A DNA stretch of 64,000 nt from Aerococcus agrisoli (GCF_003797145.1 NZ_RKMG01000007.1:23269-87268), one strand, 5' to 3'. Counted from the first letter of the stretch, positions 45,381 through 54,954 are shown. Notes: a model not told the origin generated them from the sequence alone. Translations and numbers: made by a program.

Positions 45381-48302
45381 TTATAGGCTACGCTTAATAT
45401 CAAATGTTTGGTTTGATGCTTCGATTTTTTGTTTATTACCGAAGACAACTAAGTTATCCGCATCTAAGGCTTCTTGAATGGTTTCTTTGTAAGCAACTAG
45501 GTCAGAAAGTTTGGTATCTAAGGCTTCAGATAGGCTTTCATCAACCATTTCATGGGTCAAGCCCTTGAAGTAGCGCGTAGACATCAAGCTGTTGACATTA
45601 GCCGGCGCTAAAGGCGCATGGAAAGCTGACATCGAACCAATAATCAATTGATCCAAATCCTCTTGGGTTAAGTGAGAATCAGCAAGGAAATCTGGCATTG
45701 CTTGGTAGACATCCACAGTCTTGTCCACGTTTGGATCGCGGTAAGAATACGTCGTGATATCCCCAGAAGACGTGATGGAAATACCCGCACCGTATGCGCC
45801 CCCCTTGGCTCTAATATTTTCGTGTAAATAATCTTTCGACAAGATTGAACCAATAATCATCGCCTTACCGTTGAAGGTTTTCGGATCCACTTGTCCTCCC
45901 ACAGATACGTATTGGACATTACCATTTGTTAAAATAGCTTCGTGTCCATGACCCGGCAAGTCAAAGTGGATGCTAGTAGCATCGATATTGTCGACGGTAT
46001 TTGCACCGTCAACAAAGGCATTAACTTGGTCAAGTAAAATCGTTTTATCTTCTGCATCCGCCGTTAGGAAAACTGTCAATTGACGTGGATCCCATAATTT
46101 CGCATTCACCGCTTCAACGCGGGCGATAAATTCGTCGCCTCGTTCATCAAAGTGTTCAATCAAATCTGTTAAATGGTCGTAGAAACCAAGACCAGAAATC
46201 GTTTCTGCGTATTTTGAAGCTTGCGAATATTTGGCACGCAAACGTGAAATCGCCACCGTATGGCCAGAATTTTCGTAACCTTGGCTCATATTTGATTTCG
46301 TACGTTGTAAGATATTTAAAATACGGGCTTTGTCAGAGAAGTCTGTATTTTTTTGTGTGTCTTGCAATAGTTCAAAACCACGTTGACTATTGTCACCAAT
46401 GGCCGCAAATGACGCAAATATGGTTGGCACATATTGATTGGTATCAAATTCCTTAACGAAGGTCTTTGGTCGCATGATGATACCTGAAGTGGTTTTCATC
46501 GTTTCAATATCCATTTGCTCATATGTCATGTTGCTCGTATTTAATAGCCCTGCCAACACAGCGACATAATTCACATATGGTAAATCTTCCACTGGTAAGT
46601 GGTCAATTTGATAAGCCAATTGTACATAGCGAATGCCAGAAGCATCTTGTTCGTGGAAGCGAACGGCTACACCATGATTTGCTGCCAGTGTTTCTTCAGG
46701 AATAAGCGCCGTTTTGCGTGGTACATCTGATAGGGCCAATTTCGGCAAACTCGCGCGCGCTTCTTCTGTATCTGGCGTATCTTGATAGGTTCGTAAGGCT
46801 TCATTTGTCGCAATCAAATCTGCAATTTCTTGGTCAGACATGGCTGCCTTTTCACTAGCCAAGGCTTCTGCTAAGGCTTGGTCCTTCTCATCGAATAAGC
46901 CCACTTTTGGTTGGTAAACGGCGATGAGTTTGGTTGATGGATCCAGCAAGTTTTCCTTGATCCAATTTTCGTAAAAATCGGTATCCAATTTCGCACGTAA
47001 ATCATCAAAGTATTTAGAGAAATTCAAAGCTTCTGTCACGTCAACACCGTAGCGCCAAGACATGGTCATTTGAATTTCGTAGGTAATCCCCTTCATGGCA
47101 CCGCCTGCTTGACGCGCTGCAAATTCGCGTGTGTTAATCACAGCTTCTAGTAAGTCACGGTTAATGCCCTTGTTTGCTTGCTCAACAAGGGTTTCTTGAA
47201 TCACTTCAAGGGCTTTTTCTTTATTGGCTGGATTGAATTGTTTTAACACAAAACCAAAATCGACAAAATAGCCGTCTGAACCTAAAGCTTCCACTTCTTC
47301 AGATAAACCAGCCGCAATTAGGGCTTGGCGGATTGGGGCAGCTTCAGTTTCAATCAAGGCTTCGCTCATCAAATTGGCAACGTAATTATTGGCAATATCC
47401 GCTGAATTTCCGGCAGGCATACCGTACACAAGATATGAATCTGTTTCGACAGTCTTACGTTCATCAGCATCATAGTAGCCTACATATTCGGTCGTACCTG
47501 GTTTAACTGCAGGTAAATCATAGTCAACGGTTTTGCCACTAGCTTTAAATTCACTAAAGAAATCCCCATCGATTTGCGCTAAGGCACGGTCGATATCAAT
47601 ATCGCCATATAAATATGCTAGGGCGTTATCCGGACGATATAAATCTGTATGGAATTGCTTGAAGTTCTCCCATGTTAGGTTTGGAATATCATAGGGATAA
47701 CCACCTGATTCGTGGGCATAGGTAGATTCAGGGTGTAAATTGGCAATGACATCTTGCATGATAATACGTTCCGCATCTGAATACGCACCACGCATCTCAT
47801 TGTAGACTACCCCGTTGTAAATTAGGTCGTCATCTTTATCAAATAACTCTTTATGCCAACCCTCTTGACGGAAAATATTTTCCTCACTCGTCAGACGTGG
47901 GAAGAAAACGGCATCCAAATAGACATCTGTCAAATGATGGAAATCTTCTTCATTCATAGAAGAAACCGGATAGATGGTCATATCTGAAAACGTCATGGCA
48001 TTTAGAAAAGTACTCATTGATGTCTTCAACATGGTCATAAATGGATCCTTAGCTGGATATTTACGCGAACCAGATAAGACTGAATGCTCTACAATATGGG
48101 CTACCCCCGTCGAATCCTTTGGTGGCGTTTTAAAACCAATACCAAACGTGCGGTTTTGGTCATCATTTTCCACCCAAACCACTTGGCCCCCAGATTGAGG
48201 ATGGTTGAACGTGTGCACATGGGCATTCGCATCATGAATAAATTGGCTATCAGTTAAGGTGAAACCATGTAATTGGTCCCCTACTTTCAAGGATTGTGTC
48301 AT
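45381..48302 (-). CDS. M16C-family metallopeptidase (presequence-protease-like)
   Basis: Zinc peptidase, 973 aa, full family length. The inverted zinc motif HxxEH is in GVAHIVEHSVLSGS, the distal Glu is in YNEMRGAYSDAER, followed by the M16C-associated domain and an inactive second half ending with NVNSLMSTRYFKGL. No signal peptide, so cytosolic. It likely degrades short peptides; natural substrates in lactic acid bacteria are not known to me. Confidence 0.93.
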   Translation of the reverse strand: MTQSLKVGDQLHGFTLTDSQFIHDANAHVHTFNHPQSGGQVVWVENDDQNRTFGIGFKTPPKDSTGVAHIVEHSVLSGSRKYPAKDPFMTMLKTSMSTFLNAMTFSDMTIYPVSSMNEEDFHHLTDVYLDAVFFPRLTSEENIFRQEGWHKELFDKDDDLIYNGVVYNEMRGAYSDAERIIMQDVIANLHPESTYAHESGGYPYDIPNLTWENFKQFHTDLYRPDNALAYLYGDIDIDRALAQIDGDFFSEFKASGKTVDYDLPAVKPGTTEYVGYYDADERKTVETDSYLVYGMPAGNSADIANNYVANLMSEALIETEAAPIRQALIAAGLSEEVEALGSDGYFVDFGFVLKQFNPANKEKALEVIQETLVEQANKGINRDLLEAVINTREFAARQAGGAMKGITYEIQMTMSWRYGVDVTEALNFSKYFDDLRAKLDTDFYENWIKENLLDPSTKLIAVYQPKVGLFDEKDQALAEALASEKAAMSDQEIADLIATNEALRTYQDTPDTEEARASLPKLALSDVPRKTALIPEETLAANHGVAVRFHEQDASGIRYVQLAYQIDHLPVEDLPYVNYVAVLAGLLNTSNMTYEQMDIETMKTTSGIIMRPKTFVKEFDTNQYVPTIFASFAAIGDNSQRGFELLQDTQKNTDFSDKARILNILQRTKSNMSQGYENSGHTVAISRLRAKYSQASKYAETISGLGFYDHLTDLIEHFDERGDEFIARVEAVNAKLWDPRQLTVFLTADAEDKTILLDQVNAFVDGANTVDNIDATSIHFDLPGHGHEAILTNGNVQYVSVGGQVDPKTFNGKAMIIGSILSKDYLHENIRAKGGAYGAGISITSSGDITTYSYRDPNVDKTVDVYQAMPDFLADSHLTQEDLDQLIIGSMSAFHAPLAPANVNSLMSTRYFKGLTHEMVDESLSEALDTKLSDLVAYKETIQEALDADNLVVFGNKQKIEASNQTFDIKRSL

Positions 48303-48426
48303 ATTTTGTACTCCTTCATCATGTAATCATATTAGTACCATTTTAACAGGTTTTCTCAGACTTTATGAATGAAAGGCCTTATTGCTATAATAGAAATAGC
48401 AAAACAACCACGAAAGGATGATACAC

Positions 48427-49188
48427 ATGTACATTCAATACGATAAGCTACCCGAAGATATTATCGCCGGCACCACCCTAAAAGACGACACACTCGCCCT
48501 ATCCGGTAACCTAGCCCTACACACTGGCGATGATCCCGAAATGATTATTACCAATCGTGAAAAACTAGCCGCAGACCTTAAGCTGCCAGCCAATCGCTTC
48601 GTATTTGCCAACCAAACCCATTCCAAAAATGCACACCTCGTCACCACTAGTGACCTAGGTCGAGGCAGCAGAGACACCACATCTGCCATCGATGACGTCG
48701 ATGCCGTCTATACCTATGAAAAGAATGCCGTTATTGGCGTATTCACCGCCGATTGCGTGCCTGTCCTTTTCTATGACGAACGGACAGATTTGATTGGCGC
48801 CATTCACTCTGGCTGGAAAGGTACCGTCCAAGACATCGTGTCGCAAACCTTTGCCCAAATCAAAGCAGCAGATGAAGATTTCTACATGGGTTCAGTGAAA
48901 GCCATTCTAGGGCCCTCTATCAGTCAAACGTCATTTGAAGTTGACCAAGATGTTGCTGATCAATTCAAAGCCCTCGGTTACGCTGATGACTTTATAAAAT
49001 GGGATGAAACGCGCGGAAAATTCTTGGTAGATAACCAAGCCACCGTCATCGAACAACTCAAACGCGTAGGTTTCCTGGCCGATAATATTCGCCCTTCCGA
49101 CCAAGACACCTATGTCATGGCCGACGGTTTTTCATATCGATTAGACAAAACAAAAGGCCGTCACTTCAACTTCATCGCCCGCGTTTAA
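48427..49188 (+). CDS. pgeF: Peptidoglycan editing factor / purine nucleoside phosphorylase PgeF (YfiH/LACC1)
   Basis: Multicopper-oxidase-like-fold protein, 253 aa. The metal-site residues are in FANQTHSKN (His), FTADCVPVLFYD (Cys) and AIHSGWKGTV (His). Family members were variously reported as laccases, peptidoglycan amidase-like editing factors and purine nucleoside phosphorylases. The ATG at 48427 is eight bases after AAAGGA; another ATG nine bases upstream overlaps the ribosome site. Confidence 0.92.
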   Translation: MYIQYDKLPEDIIAGTTLKDDTLALSGNLALHTGDDPEMIITNREKLAADLKLPANRFVFANQTHSKNAHLVTTSDLGRGSRDTTSAIDDVDAVYTYEKNAVIGVFTADCVPVLFYDERTDLIGAIHSGWKGTVQDIVSQTFAQIKAADEDFYMGSVKAILGPSISQTSFEVDQDVADQFKALGYADDFIKWDETRGKFLVDNQATVIEQLKRVGFLADNIRPSDQDTYVMADGFSYRLDKTKGRHFNFIARV

Positions 49189-49255
49189 AATAGGGTTTAT
49201 CCGAATGAAATTTTTTATAAAACGGTGTTGCTCTAATTAGACAAATGAAGGCATA

Positions 49256-49291
49256 AAAAAAACGAGTCGCTGGGTAGGCGACTCGTTTTTA
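49256..49291 (+). terminator. Terminator of pgeF
   Basis: AACGAGTCGC and GCGACTCGTT form a stem with A8 before and T5 after. Confidence 0.9.
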
Positions 49292-49325
49292 CTATTTATC
49301 TTTCATTTGGGAGGAGAAAGATTTT

Positions 49326-49523
49326 ATGAAGAAAAGTTTGTTTGGTTTGTTTAGTTGCGTTCGCCTGGGCAGACAGGTCTCCACTTCAGACATACTTGTC
49401 TAAACGTCCGCGTTCACAGCCTTTATTGGGTATGCTTATATAATAGGCGATATTTTTGAAGAATTTGTGAATATATTGGGAAAGTTGATGACTTTTTGCG
49501 ATAAGTTCATTAGGAATCCCTAA
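49326..49523 (+). pseudogene. Possible broken small gene invaded by hairpin repeat copy B
   Basis: A strong ribosome site (GGGAGGAG) precedes ATG at 49326, reading MKKSLFGLFSCVRLGRQ… to TAA at codon 26. The same frame then stays open as AFIGYAYIIGDIFEEFVNI… to 49523. The middle (49358-49425) is the repeat also found at 32.3 kb. This fits a small amphipathic or membrane peptide gene into which the repeat was inserted, but no promoter is visible between the pgeF terminator and the ATG. Confidence 0.4.
49358..49425. repeat. Hairpin repeat, copy B (short form)
   Basis: Shares CTGGGCAGACAGGTCTCC and the right flank GTCCGCGTTCACA with the copy at 32.3 kb, but lacks its inner 45-50 bases. AGACA and TGTCT still pair. 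Confidence 0.7.
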
Positions 49524-49551
49524 ACCACTTCACTCAAGCACTATTTCCTTT

Positions 49552-49591
49552 CAAAAAAAAACCAGGGACCCTTTCTCGCAAGGCCCCTAGT
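49552..49591 (-). terminator. Terminator of hsp20
   Basis: CTAGGGGCC and GGGTCCCTGG pair around a 10-base loop, followed by T9 on the minus strand. Confidence 0.75.
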
Positions 49592-49604
49592 GTATAAATC
49601 CTTA

Positions 49605-50027
49605 TTAGTTAATTTCAATGCGGTGACAATTTGTTTCTTTGTCGGCTGCTTTTGGCATGGTGACTGTTAAGACGCCATTTTCAAATGAAGCGTCAATGTC
49701 TTCATGTTTGATATGTTCAACTAAGAATTGACGGATAAAGGATTGACTAGATCGTTCACGACGAATATAAGTTCCTTCTTTTTCGTCTTTCTCTTCGTTA
49801 GTTGTCTCTTTATTTGCAGCTATCGTTAGGACATTATTGCTGTAATCAATGTTGATATCCTCTTTATTGAATCCAGGCAATTCTGCATCTAGAATATAAG
49901 CATTGTCTGTTTCACGAATATCAGTTTTGATCATTCTCCGTGTATCCATCATACTATCGAAGAAATCATCATTGAAAAAGTTACGACCTAACCCTCTATT
50001 ATTGTTCATAGTTGGTAAAAATCCCAT
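49605..50027 (-). CDS. Small heat shock protein (Hsp20/alpha-crystallin)
   Basis: ATP-independent holdase chaperone, 140 aa. The alpha-crystallin domain spans about residues 35-130 (IRETDNAYILDAELPGFNKEDI at its start, GVLTVTMPK at its end); the IxI-like C-terminal motif IEIN closes the protein. A promoter with an overlapping CIRCE element lies just upstream, so HrcA control is likely. Confidence 0.95.
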   Translation of the reverse strand: MGFLPTMNNNRGLGRNFFNDDFFDSMMDTRRMIKTDIRETDNAYILDAELPGFNKEDINIDYSNNVLTIAANKETTNEEKDEKEGTYIRRERSSQSFIRQFLVEHIKHEDIDASFENGVLTVTMPKAADKETNCHRIEIN

Positions 50028-50076
50028 AACACATTTCCTTTCTATTCGTATGTACCTTATTTCTTACTACACTTAT

Positions 50077-50116
50077 ATTATATACTCAATTATCACTGTT
50101 GTCAACAGAGTGCTAA
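50077..50116 (-). promoter_or_regulatory. Promoter and CIRCE element of hsp20
   Basis: Perfect TTGACA (50100-50105) and TATAAT (50077-50082) are 17 bp apart on the minus strand. On the plus strand TTATCACTG-N9-GAGTGCTAA (50090-50116) matches CIRCE (TTAGCACTC-N9-GAGTGCTAA) at 16 of 18 positions with exact spacing and overlaps the -35. Confidence 0.88.
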
Positions 50117-50160
50117 TTTTACATCTCCCTTGCCTTTTCAATAACTTAAATGTTATAAAA

Positions 50161-50657
50161 CTATTCTGCATCTGGTAAAGTTAACTTTTCAATCATTTCC
50201 TGATAGTCGGGATATTTTTCAATCAACTCCGTACGCGTAAATAATTCAAAATCCTCATACTCAAATCCAGGGCTCACCATACAAGATACTAATGAATATG
50301 TATCCGTATCTTCCACACTAGATCCGAAAATCGTATTTTTGGGCACGACTGCTTGTAGTACTTGACCATCTTCAACATCTAAGCCAAGTTTGATGGTTTC
50401 ATAATTACCTTCAGGTGTAATCATATGAACCGTCAGTGGACTACCATAATGGTAATACCAAACCTCATCCGCAGTTAAACGGTGCAAACGTGACGGATTA
50501 TCACTCGTCAGCAGAAATAAATACTTGTGTATAAGGCACGTTCCGCTTGGCCTTCTAGTTGCACTCGTTCGTCAGATTTTAGCACTTGGTAAAAATATCC
50601 GCCCTCATCGTGACCTTCCATATTAAAATGCTCGATCCATACTGATTGGTCTTTCAT
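50161..50657 (-). pseudogene. Cupin (DUF985 family), frameshifted
   Basis: From ATG 50657 (GGAGG site) the frame reads MKDQSVWIEHFNMEGHDEGGYF… to LYTSIYFC and stops at TGA near 50510. One base out of phase, FLLTSDNPSRLHRLTADEVWYYHYG continues the same cupin to the natural end at 50161. The normal family sequence is SIYFLL, so one T is missing from a T-run near 50515. The metal/sugar-binding cupin core HRLTADEVWYYHYGSPL is intact. A recent mutation or a sequencing error are both possible. Confidence 0.82.
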
Positions 50658-50753
50658 CATGATGCCTCCATTTATTACAGCCATATTTTCAATACATTCA
50701 TACGTTCATCATAACTTTTTTCACTGAAATGCGCACCAAAATTCTGCCCAAAT

Positions 50754-50785
50754 AAAAAGAGGTCGGGACATGTCCCAACCTCTTC
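50754..50785 (-). terminator. Terminator of man operon
   Basis: AGAGGTTGGGACA and TGTCCCGACCTCT form a 13-bp stem followed by T5 on the minus strand. Its sequence is the same GAGGYTGGGACA found at the ends of the large elements. Confidence 0.9.
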
Positions 50786-50801
50786 CAATATTGTCATCGA
50801 T

Positions 50802-51755
50802 TTAGCGTTCCTCCGCTACCATCAAAGCCATATCTCCTGATAAAGTGACTTGTGATAAGTCACTTGGCAAGATGAAGGCATCAGGTGCTTGAATGGACCA
50901 ACTTTGATCACCAACAGTGATTTGGCCAGCCCCTTCAATCACGGTACATAATTGATACGCACGCGAAAGATCCAAACGCATTTCATCTGTAACGGTCCAT
51001 TTAAATACCGCAAAGTAGTCATTCGTCCAGTAATCATAGCTAGTGCCACCCTCGAGCTTCGTTAATTCAGCTGTTGGTTTGGTATCCACATGTGGAAAAA
51101 TGGTGACATCCGCTGATTGTTGGATGTGTAAATCACGTTCATTGCCCGCTGCATCCTTGCGTCCATAATCATATACACGATAAGTCGTGTTAGAACTTTG
51201 TTGCGTTTCTAAAATCAAGACGCCACCACCAATCGCATGAATCGTACCCGCTGGCACAGCGAAGAAATCGCCCGCTTTGACAGGTACCTTGCGTAGCAAG
51301 TCATCCCATTGGTTGTTGGCAACCATATCTAGGAAGGCTTGCTTATCAGCTGCATTGTGGCCATAAATCAAATAAGCACCTGGATCTGCATCCATGATAT
51401 ACCAACATTCTGTCTTACCTAAATCATTCTCATGAGCTAAGCCGTATGCATCATCTGGATGCACTTGGACAGATAAATCTTCCTTGGCGTCAATGATTTT
51501 GATTAGTAAGGGGAAACGGTCTGCTGCTTGTCCACCAAAAATATCAGGCGCTTGCTGATATAAATCCGCAAGTTTTAGGCCTTTATAAGCTTCCGGTGAC
51601 GTAACAATCGATTGGCCGTGTTCATGACCTGAAATCACCCAGGCTTCACCTGTATGCTCAGAAGGAATGTCCATGCCAAATTGTGTTTGTAACTTTTGAC
51701 CGCCCCAAATTTTTTCTTCTAGGTAGGCTTGTAAGAATATTGGTTCTTGTATCAT
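50802..51755 (-). CDS. manA: Mannose-6-phosphate isomerase, class I
   Basis: Interconverts mannose-6-P and fructose-6-P, 317 aa. Zinc-site segments are DAKEDLSVQVHPDD (Gln/His), GKTECWYIMDA (Glu) and PAGTIHAIGGGVLILETQQSS (His). Last gene of the manLMNO-manA unit, so imported mannose-6-P goes directly to glycolysis. It begins four bases after manO. Confidence 0.96.
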   Translation of the reverse strand: MIQEPIFLQAYLEEKIWGGQKLQTQFGMDIPSEHTGEAWVISGHEHGQSIVTSPEAYKGLKLADLYQQAPDIFGGQAADRFPLLIKIIDAKEDLSVQVHPDDAYGLAHENDLGKTECWYIMDADPGAYLIYGHNAADKQAFLDMVANNQWDDLLRKVPVKAGDFFAVPAGTIHAIGGGVLILETQQSSNTTYRVYDYGRKDAAGNERDLHIQQSADVTIFPHVDTKPTAELTKLEGGTSYDYWTNDYFAVFKWTVTDEMRLDLSRAYQLCTVIEGAGQITVGDQSWSIQAPDAFILPSDLSQVTLSGDMALMVAEER

Positions 51756-51758
51756 GAA

Positions 51759-52148
51759 TTACTCCTCGTTGTTGTTTTGCTTCTTTTTCTTAAAAGGATT
51801 CTTGAACATACTAGCCAGATTACTTTGTTGTGCGACGAATTTCTCCCGAGGCAAATGCTTACGCATTGCTCGCAAGCTATCTTTGGCTTCATCGACAACA
51901 AATTCCAGGAGTTGACCTTCATCAGTTTCAAAATAGAAACCGCGGACGTAACGTCCTTTGAAGAACATCTGTACGCGGATGCGCTTGATGTTAACCCATG
52001 GAATTTGGATAAAGCCTGGTCCGGCCTCGGCAACATACTCAACCCCCTTGTCCCCTACCATGAGTAAACCTGGTTTAGGACTTAAGGGATTCAGCATGGC
52101 ATTTGCCTTGGACACGAACTCGACTTCAGTATTTAGTTGTTGAACCAT
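51759..52148 (-). CDS. manO: ManO, DUF956 protein of mannose PTS operon
   Basis: 129 aa, cytosolic. The DUF956 family is almost always located after manN; members bind the man promoter or modulate the operon in some reports, but the mechanism is not settled. Conserved segments are LNPLSPKPGLLMVGDKGVEY and FYFETDEGQLLEFVVDEAK. The Lys-rich end (FKKKKQNNNEE) is typical. One base separates it from manN. Confidence 0.9.
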   Translation of the reverse strand: MVQQLNTEVEFVSKANAMLNPLSPKPGLLMVGDKGVEYVAEAGPGFIQIPWVNIKRIRVQMFFKGRYVRGFYFETDEGQLLEFVVDEAKDSLRAMRKHLPREKFVAQQSNLASMFKNPFKKKKQNNNEE

Positions 52149-52149
52149 T

Positions 52150-53097
52150 CTAGCCCATGATTCCTAAAACGTATAATACAATACCAACCACAAAGATAGC
52201 GAAGATTAAGGTAGTTGCACTTACTTTACGTTTTAATAGGTACATACATGTTAATGTTAAGATTAATGGCATCATACCTGGTAACAATTGGTTAAATACA
52301 TCGCCCAAAGTAGTTACTGAAGTTGGGTTGATTAATTTACCAGATGTAATTTGGTTGATTACTTCACGTAATGAATCAGCTGTTACTGAGTTAGTATTTG
52401 CTGCTTCAGCTAAACCGTCTAAGTTTACCATGTTGTCTGCAGAGTTTGTTACTTCAGAGATTTTCACTGGGAAGTTCATAGATGTCCAACGAGGTACCAA
52501 GACACCCATTACAAACATACCTAAGATTGAAGCCCCAACAGTGATTTTTTGAATAATACCACCAGACAAGTCTTTTGTAATTTCAGAACCTGCACGGTAA
52601 CCCAACTCTTGTGTGTACCAAGTAAAGGCAACACGAATTAAGTTCCATAATACGAAGAATAAGATTGGACCTAGGATTGATTGGCTCAATGCTAGAGATG
52701 CTGCGAAGGCACCTAATACTGGACGTAAAGTACCCCAGAAGATTGGGTCACCAACACCAGCTAAAGGACCCATCATACCAACTTTAACCCCTTGGATTGC
52801 TTGGTCTTCAATTTCAGTACCATTTGCTTTTTCTTCTTCCATCGCTAAGGTTACACCTAAGATTGGTGCTTCTACATATGGATGAGAGTTGATAAATTCC
52901 AAGTGACGTTGTAAAGCTGCGACACGATCTTCTTTAGTTGTATATAATTTTTTGATTGCAGGGGCAAGAACATAAGCCCAACCCACGTTATGCATACGTT
53001 CGTAGTTCCATGAAGCTTGGACGAAAGTTAGACGCCAGTTTGCTTTCATGCGGTCTCTTTTAGTTAAAGTTATGCGGTTTGTTGTTTCTTCAGTCAT
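52150..53097 (-). CDS. manN: Mannose PTS, IID component
   Basis: Membrane subunit of the mannose/glucose-family phosphotransferase system, 315 aa. The family segments are ASWNYERMHNVGWAYVLAPAI, EEEKANG and GPLAGVGDPIFWGTLRPVLG, with C-terminal spans. Together with IIC it forms the channel, also the receptor of class IIa bacteriocins. Confidence 0.96.
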   Translation of the reverse strand: MTEETTNRITLTKRDRMKANWRLTFVQASWNYERMHNVGWAYVLAPAIKKLYTTKEDRVAALQRHLEFINSHPYVEAPILGVTLAMEEEKANGTEIEDQAIQGVKVGMMGPLAGVGDPIFWGTLRPVLGAFAASLALSQSILGPILFFVLWNLIRVAFTWYTQELGYRAGSEITKDLSGGIIQKITVGASILGMFVMGVLVPRWTSMNFPVKISEVTNSADNMVNLDGLAEAANTNSVTADSLREVINQITSGKLINPTSVTTLGDVFNQLLPGMMPLILTLTCMYLLKRKVSATTLIFAIFVVGIVLYVLGIMG

Positions 53098-53109
53098 GTC
53101 TACCCCTCC

Positions 53110-53919
53110 TTAATAGTCTTCTAAGATAGCATCTAATTGAGCATCAACTGAACCAGAACCACCTGAGCCTGAGCCAGAACCACCGTTAAATTGTGGAGAT
53201 AATTCAATATAGATTAATGCTAATGATAAACCAATGATACCCATAGCTACCAAGTTCAATTCAGTTACCGCTGCTAAAGCGAAACCAATAAAGAAGAATG
53301 GCCATGTTGTTTTTGTAGCCATCATGTTGATAACCATTGCGTAACCAACGGCAACGATCATACCACCACCAACAGCTAAACCACCAGTAATCCAGTCAGG
53401 AATTGCATTTAAAGCACCTTGGATTGCTGTAGCTGGTAAAGCTAATGTAGCGATTGCTGGGATCATAACACGTAAACCTTGTAAACCTAAGGCCATCAAG
53501 TTGGCAGATTCTACACCTGCGATTGACCCTTTTTCTGCTTGGCCATCAGCGTAGTGAGCTAAACCTACAGTCATTGTACGAACAAAAATTGTTAATACTT
53601 GACCAGCGATTGCTAATGGTACGGCAATTGCGATACCTTCTGAAACGCTAGCACCTTTAGTTAATACTAAGATACCTGCGATTACACCTGCTAAGGCTGC
53701 ATCGGGCGCTTGCGCTGCACCAATGTTCATCCAACCTAGGGCGATTAATTGTAATTGACCACCTAATAATAAACCTTCAGTTAAGTTACCAGTTACAAGA
53801 CCAATTAACGTACAAACAATGATTGGTTGGTGTAATTGGAATGAGTCCAACACACTTTCAAAACCTGCGAATAATGCAATAATACAAATAGCGATTGCTG
53901 CAAAAATAGAAATATCCAT
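53110..53919 (-). CDS. manM: Mannose PTS, IIC component
   Basis: Sugar-translocating subunit, 269 aa, with multiple spans. Typical segments are GFESVLDSFQLHQPIIVCTLIG and GWMNIGAAQAPDAALAGVIAG. The C-terminal tail is Gly/Ser rich (GGSGSGSGGSGS), a flexible extension. 12 bp before manN. Confidence 0.96.
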   Translation of the reverse strand: MDISIFAAIAICIIALFAGFESVLDSFQLHQPIIVCTLIGLVTGNLTEGLLLGGQLQLIALGWMNIGAAQAPDAALAGVIAGILVLTKGASVSEGIAIAVPLAIAGQVLTIFVRTMTVGLAHYADGQAEKGSIAGVESANLMALGLQGLRVMIPAIATLALPATAIQGALNAIPDWITGGLAVGGGMIVAVGYAMVINMMATKTTWPFFFIGFALAAVTELNLVAMGIIGLSLALIYIELSPQFNGGSGSGSGGSGSVDAQLDAILEDY

Positions 53920-53939
53920 GTTGTTGTCGACCTCCTTTT

Positions 53940-54923
53940 TTAAATTAAGTTATTGTTTTTCAATAATTTTTCTAAGTTTTCGTCACTGTCAGTAGGTACT
54001 TTACGAACATCGAATTTCACGCCTAAATCTTGCAATTTACGTAAAGTTTCAACGTCATGTTCGTCTACTGATAATGAGCGAGAAATCATTGTCTTACCTT
54101 TTGAATGGGCCATAGAACCTAGGTTAACTTCTTTAATGTCAACGCCAGCTTCAACAGCTGCTAATACATCGTCTGGTGTTTCAAATAATAATAATGCCTT
54201 CGTATTACCAAAACGAGGATCCTTGTCAATTTCAGCTAATTTAGAAACTGGAATTGTATTCGCACGCACGCCATTTGGTGCTGCTTGTTGAATCAATGAT
54301 TTACGCATATCGTCATGTGCTACTTTGTCAGAAACGACAATAATACGGTTAGGGTTTACAGAACGTACCCAACCAGTCGCAACTTGACCATGTAATAAAC
54401 GCGTATCTACACGAGCTAATACGTATTTGATTTTGCCATCGCCTAGAACAGTTCCTGGTGCTAAAGTACCTACATTGCTTTCAGTAGCTTCTGCTGCCGC
54501 TGGGGCCTCATCAATACCTTCACCAAATGCTTCTGGTTTCACACGGATACCAGATACTTCACGAGATAAGATATGTTTTGCAACTGCTTCAACCTCATCT
54601 GAACCAAAACGTTGTCCCAACGCTTCAAGTAACATTGGTAAATTTAAACCACTCACAATTGCCGTACGTTCTGGCATTTCTTCATGAATGATATTTGCCT
54701 GATTAAATGGAGAACCTCCCCATAAATCGACTAAAAACAGGATTTGTAACGCGTCATCGAAAGATTCTACAGCTTCCAACAAGTGCGCACGCAAATCTTC
54801 TGGACCTTCTTCAGGCATAAATGTAACTGCCTGCAGATTTTCTTGTGCTCCGAAAATCATTTCAGCAGATTGTTTAATACCTTCTGCGAACTTACCGTGA
54901 CTCGCCAAAATAATTCCTATCAT
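53940..54923 (-). CDS. manL: Mannose PTS, fused IIAB component
   Basis: Cytosolic phosphotransfer protein, 327 aa. The IIA domain is N-terminal, phospho-His in IILASHGKFAEG (His 9). An Ala/Glu-rich linker (about 140-160) leads to the IIB domain with phospho-His in RVDTRLLHGQVATGW. It passes phosphate from HPr to the incoming sugar. First gene of the operon, behind a promoter with a cre site. Confidence 0.96.
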   Translation of the reverse strand: MIGIILASHGKFAEGIKQSAEMIFGAQENLQAVTFMPEEGPEDLRAHLLEAVESFDDALQILFLVDLWGGSPFNQANIIHEEMPERTAIVSGLNLPMLLEALGQRFGSDEVEAVAKHILSREVSGIRVKPEAFGEGIDEAPAAAEATESNVGTLAPGTVLGDGKIKYVLARVDTRLLHGQVATGWVRSVNPNRIIVVSDKVAHDDMRKSLIQQAAPNGVRANTIPVSKLAEIDKDPRFGNTKALLLFETPDDVLAAVEAGVDIKEVNLGSMAHSKGKTMISRSLSVDEHDVETLRKLQDLGVKFDVRKVPTDSDENLEKLLKNNNLI

Positions 54924-54954
54924 TGTTAAACCTCCCTAAAAAAATTTGGACATG

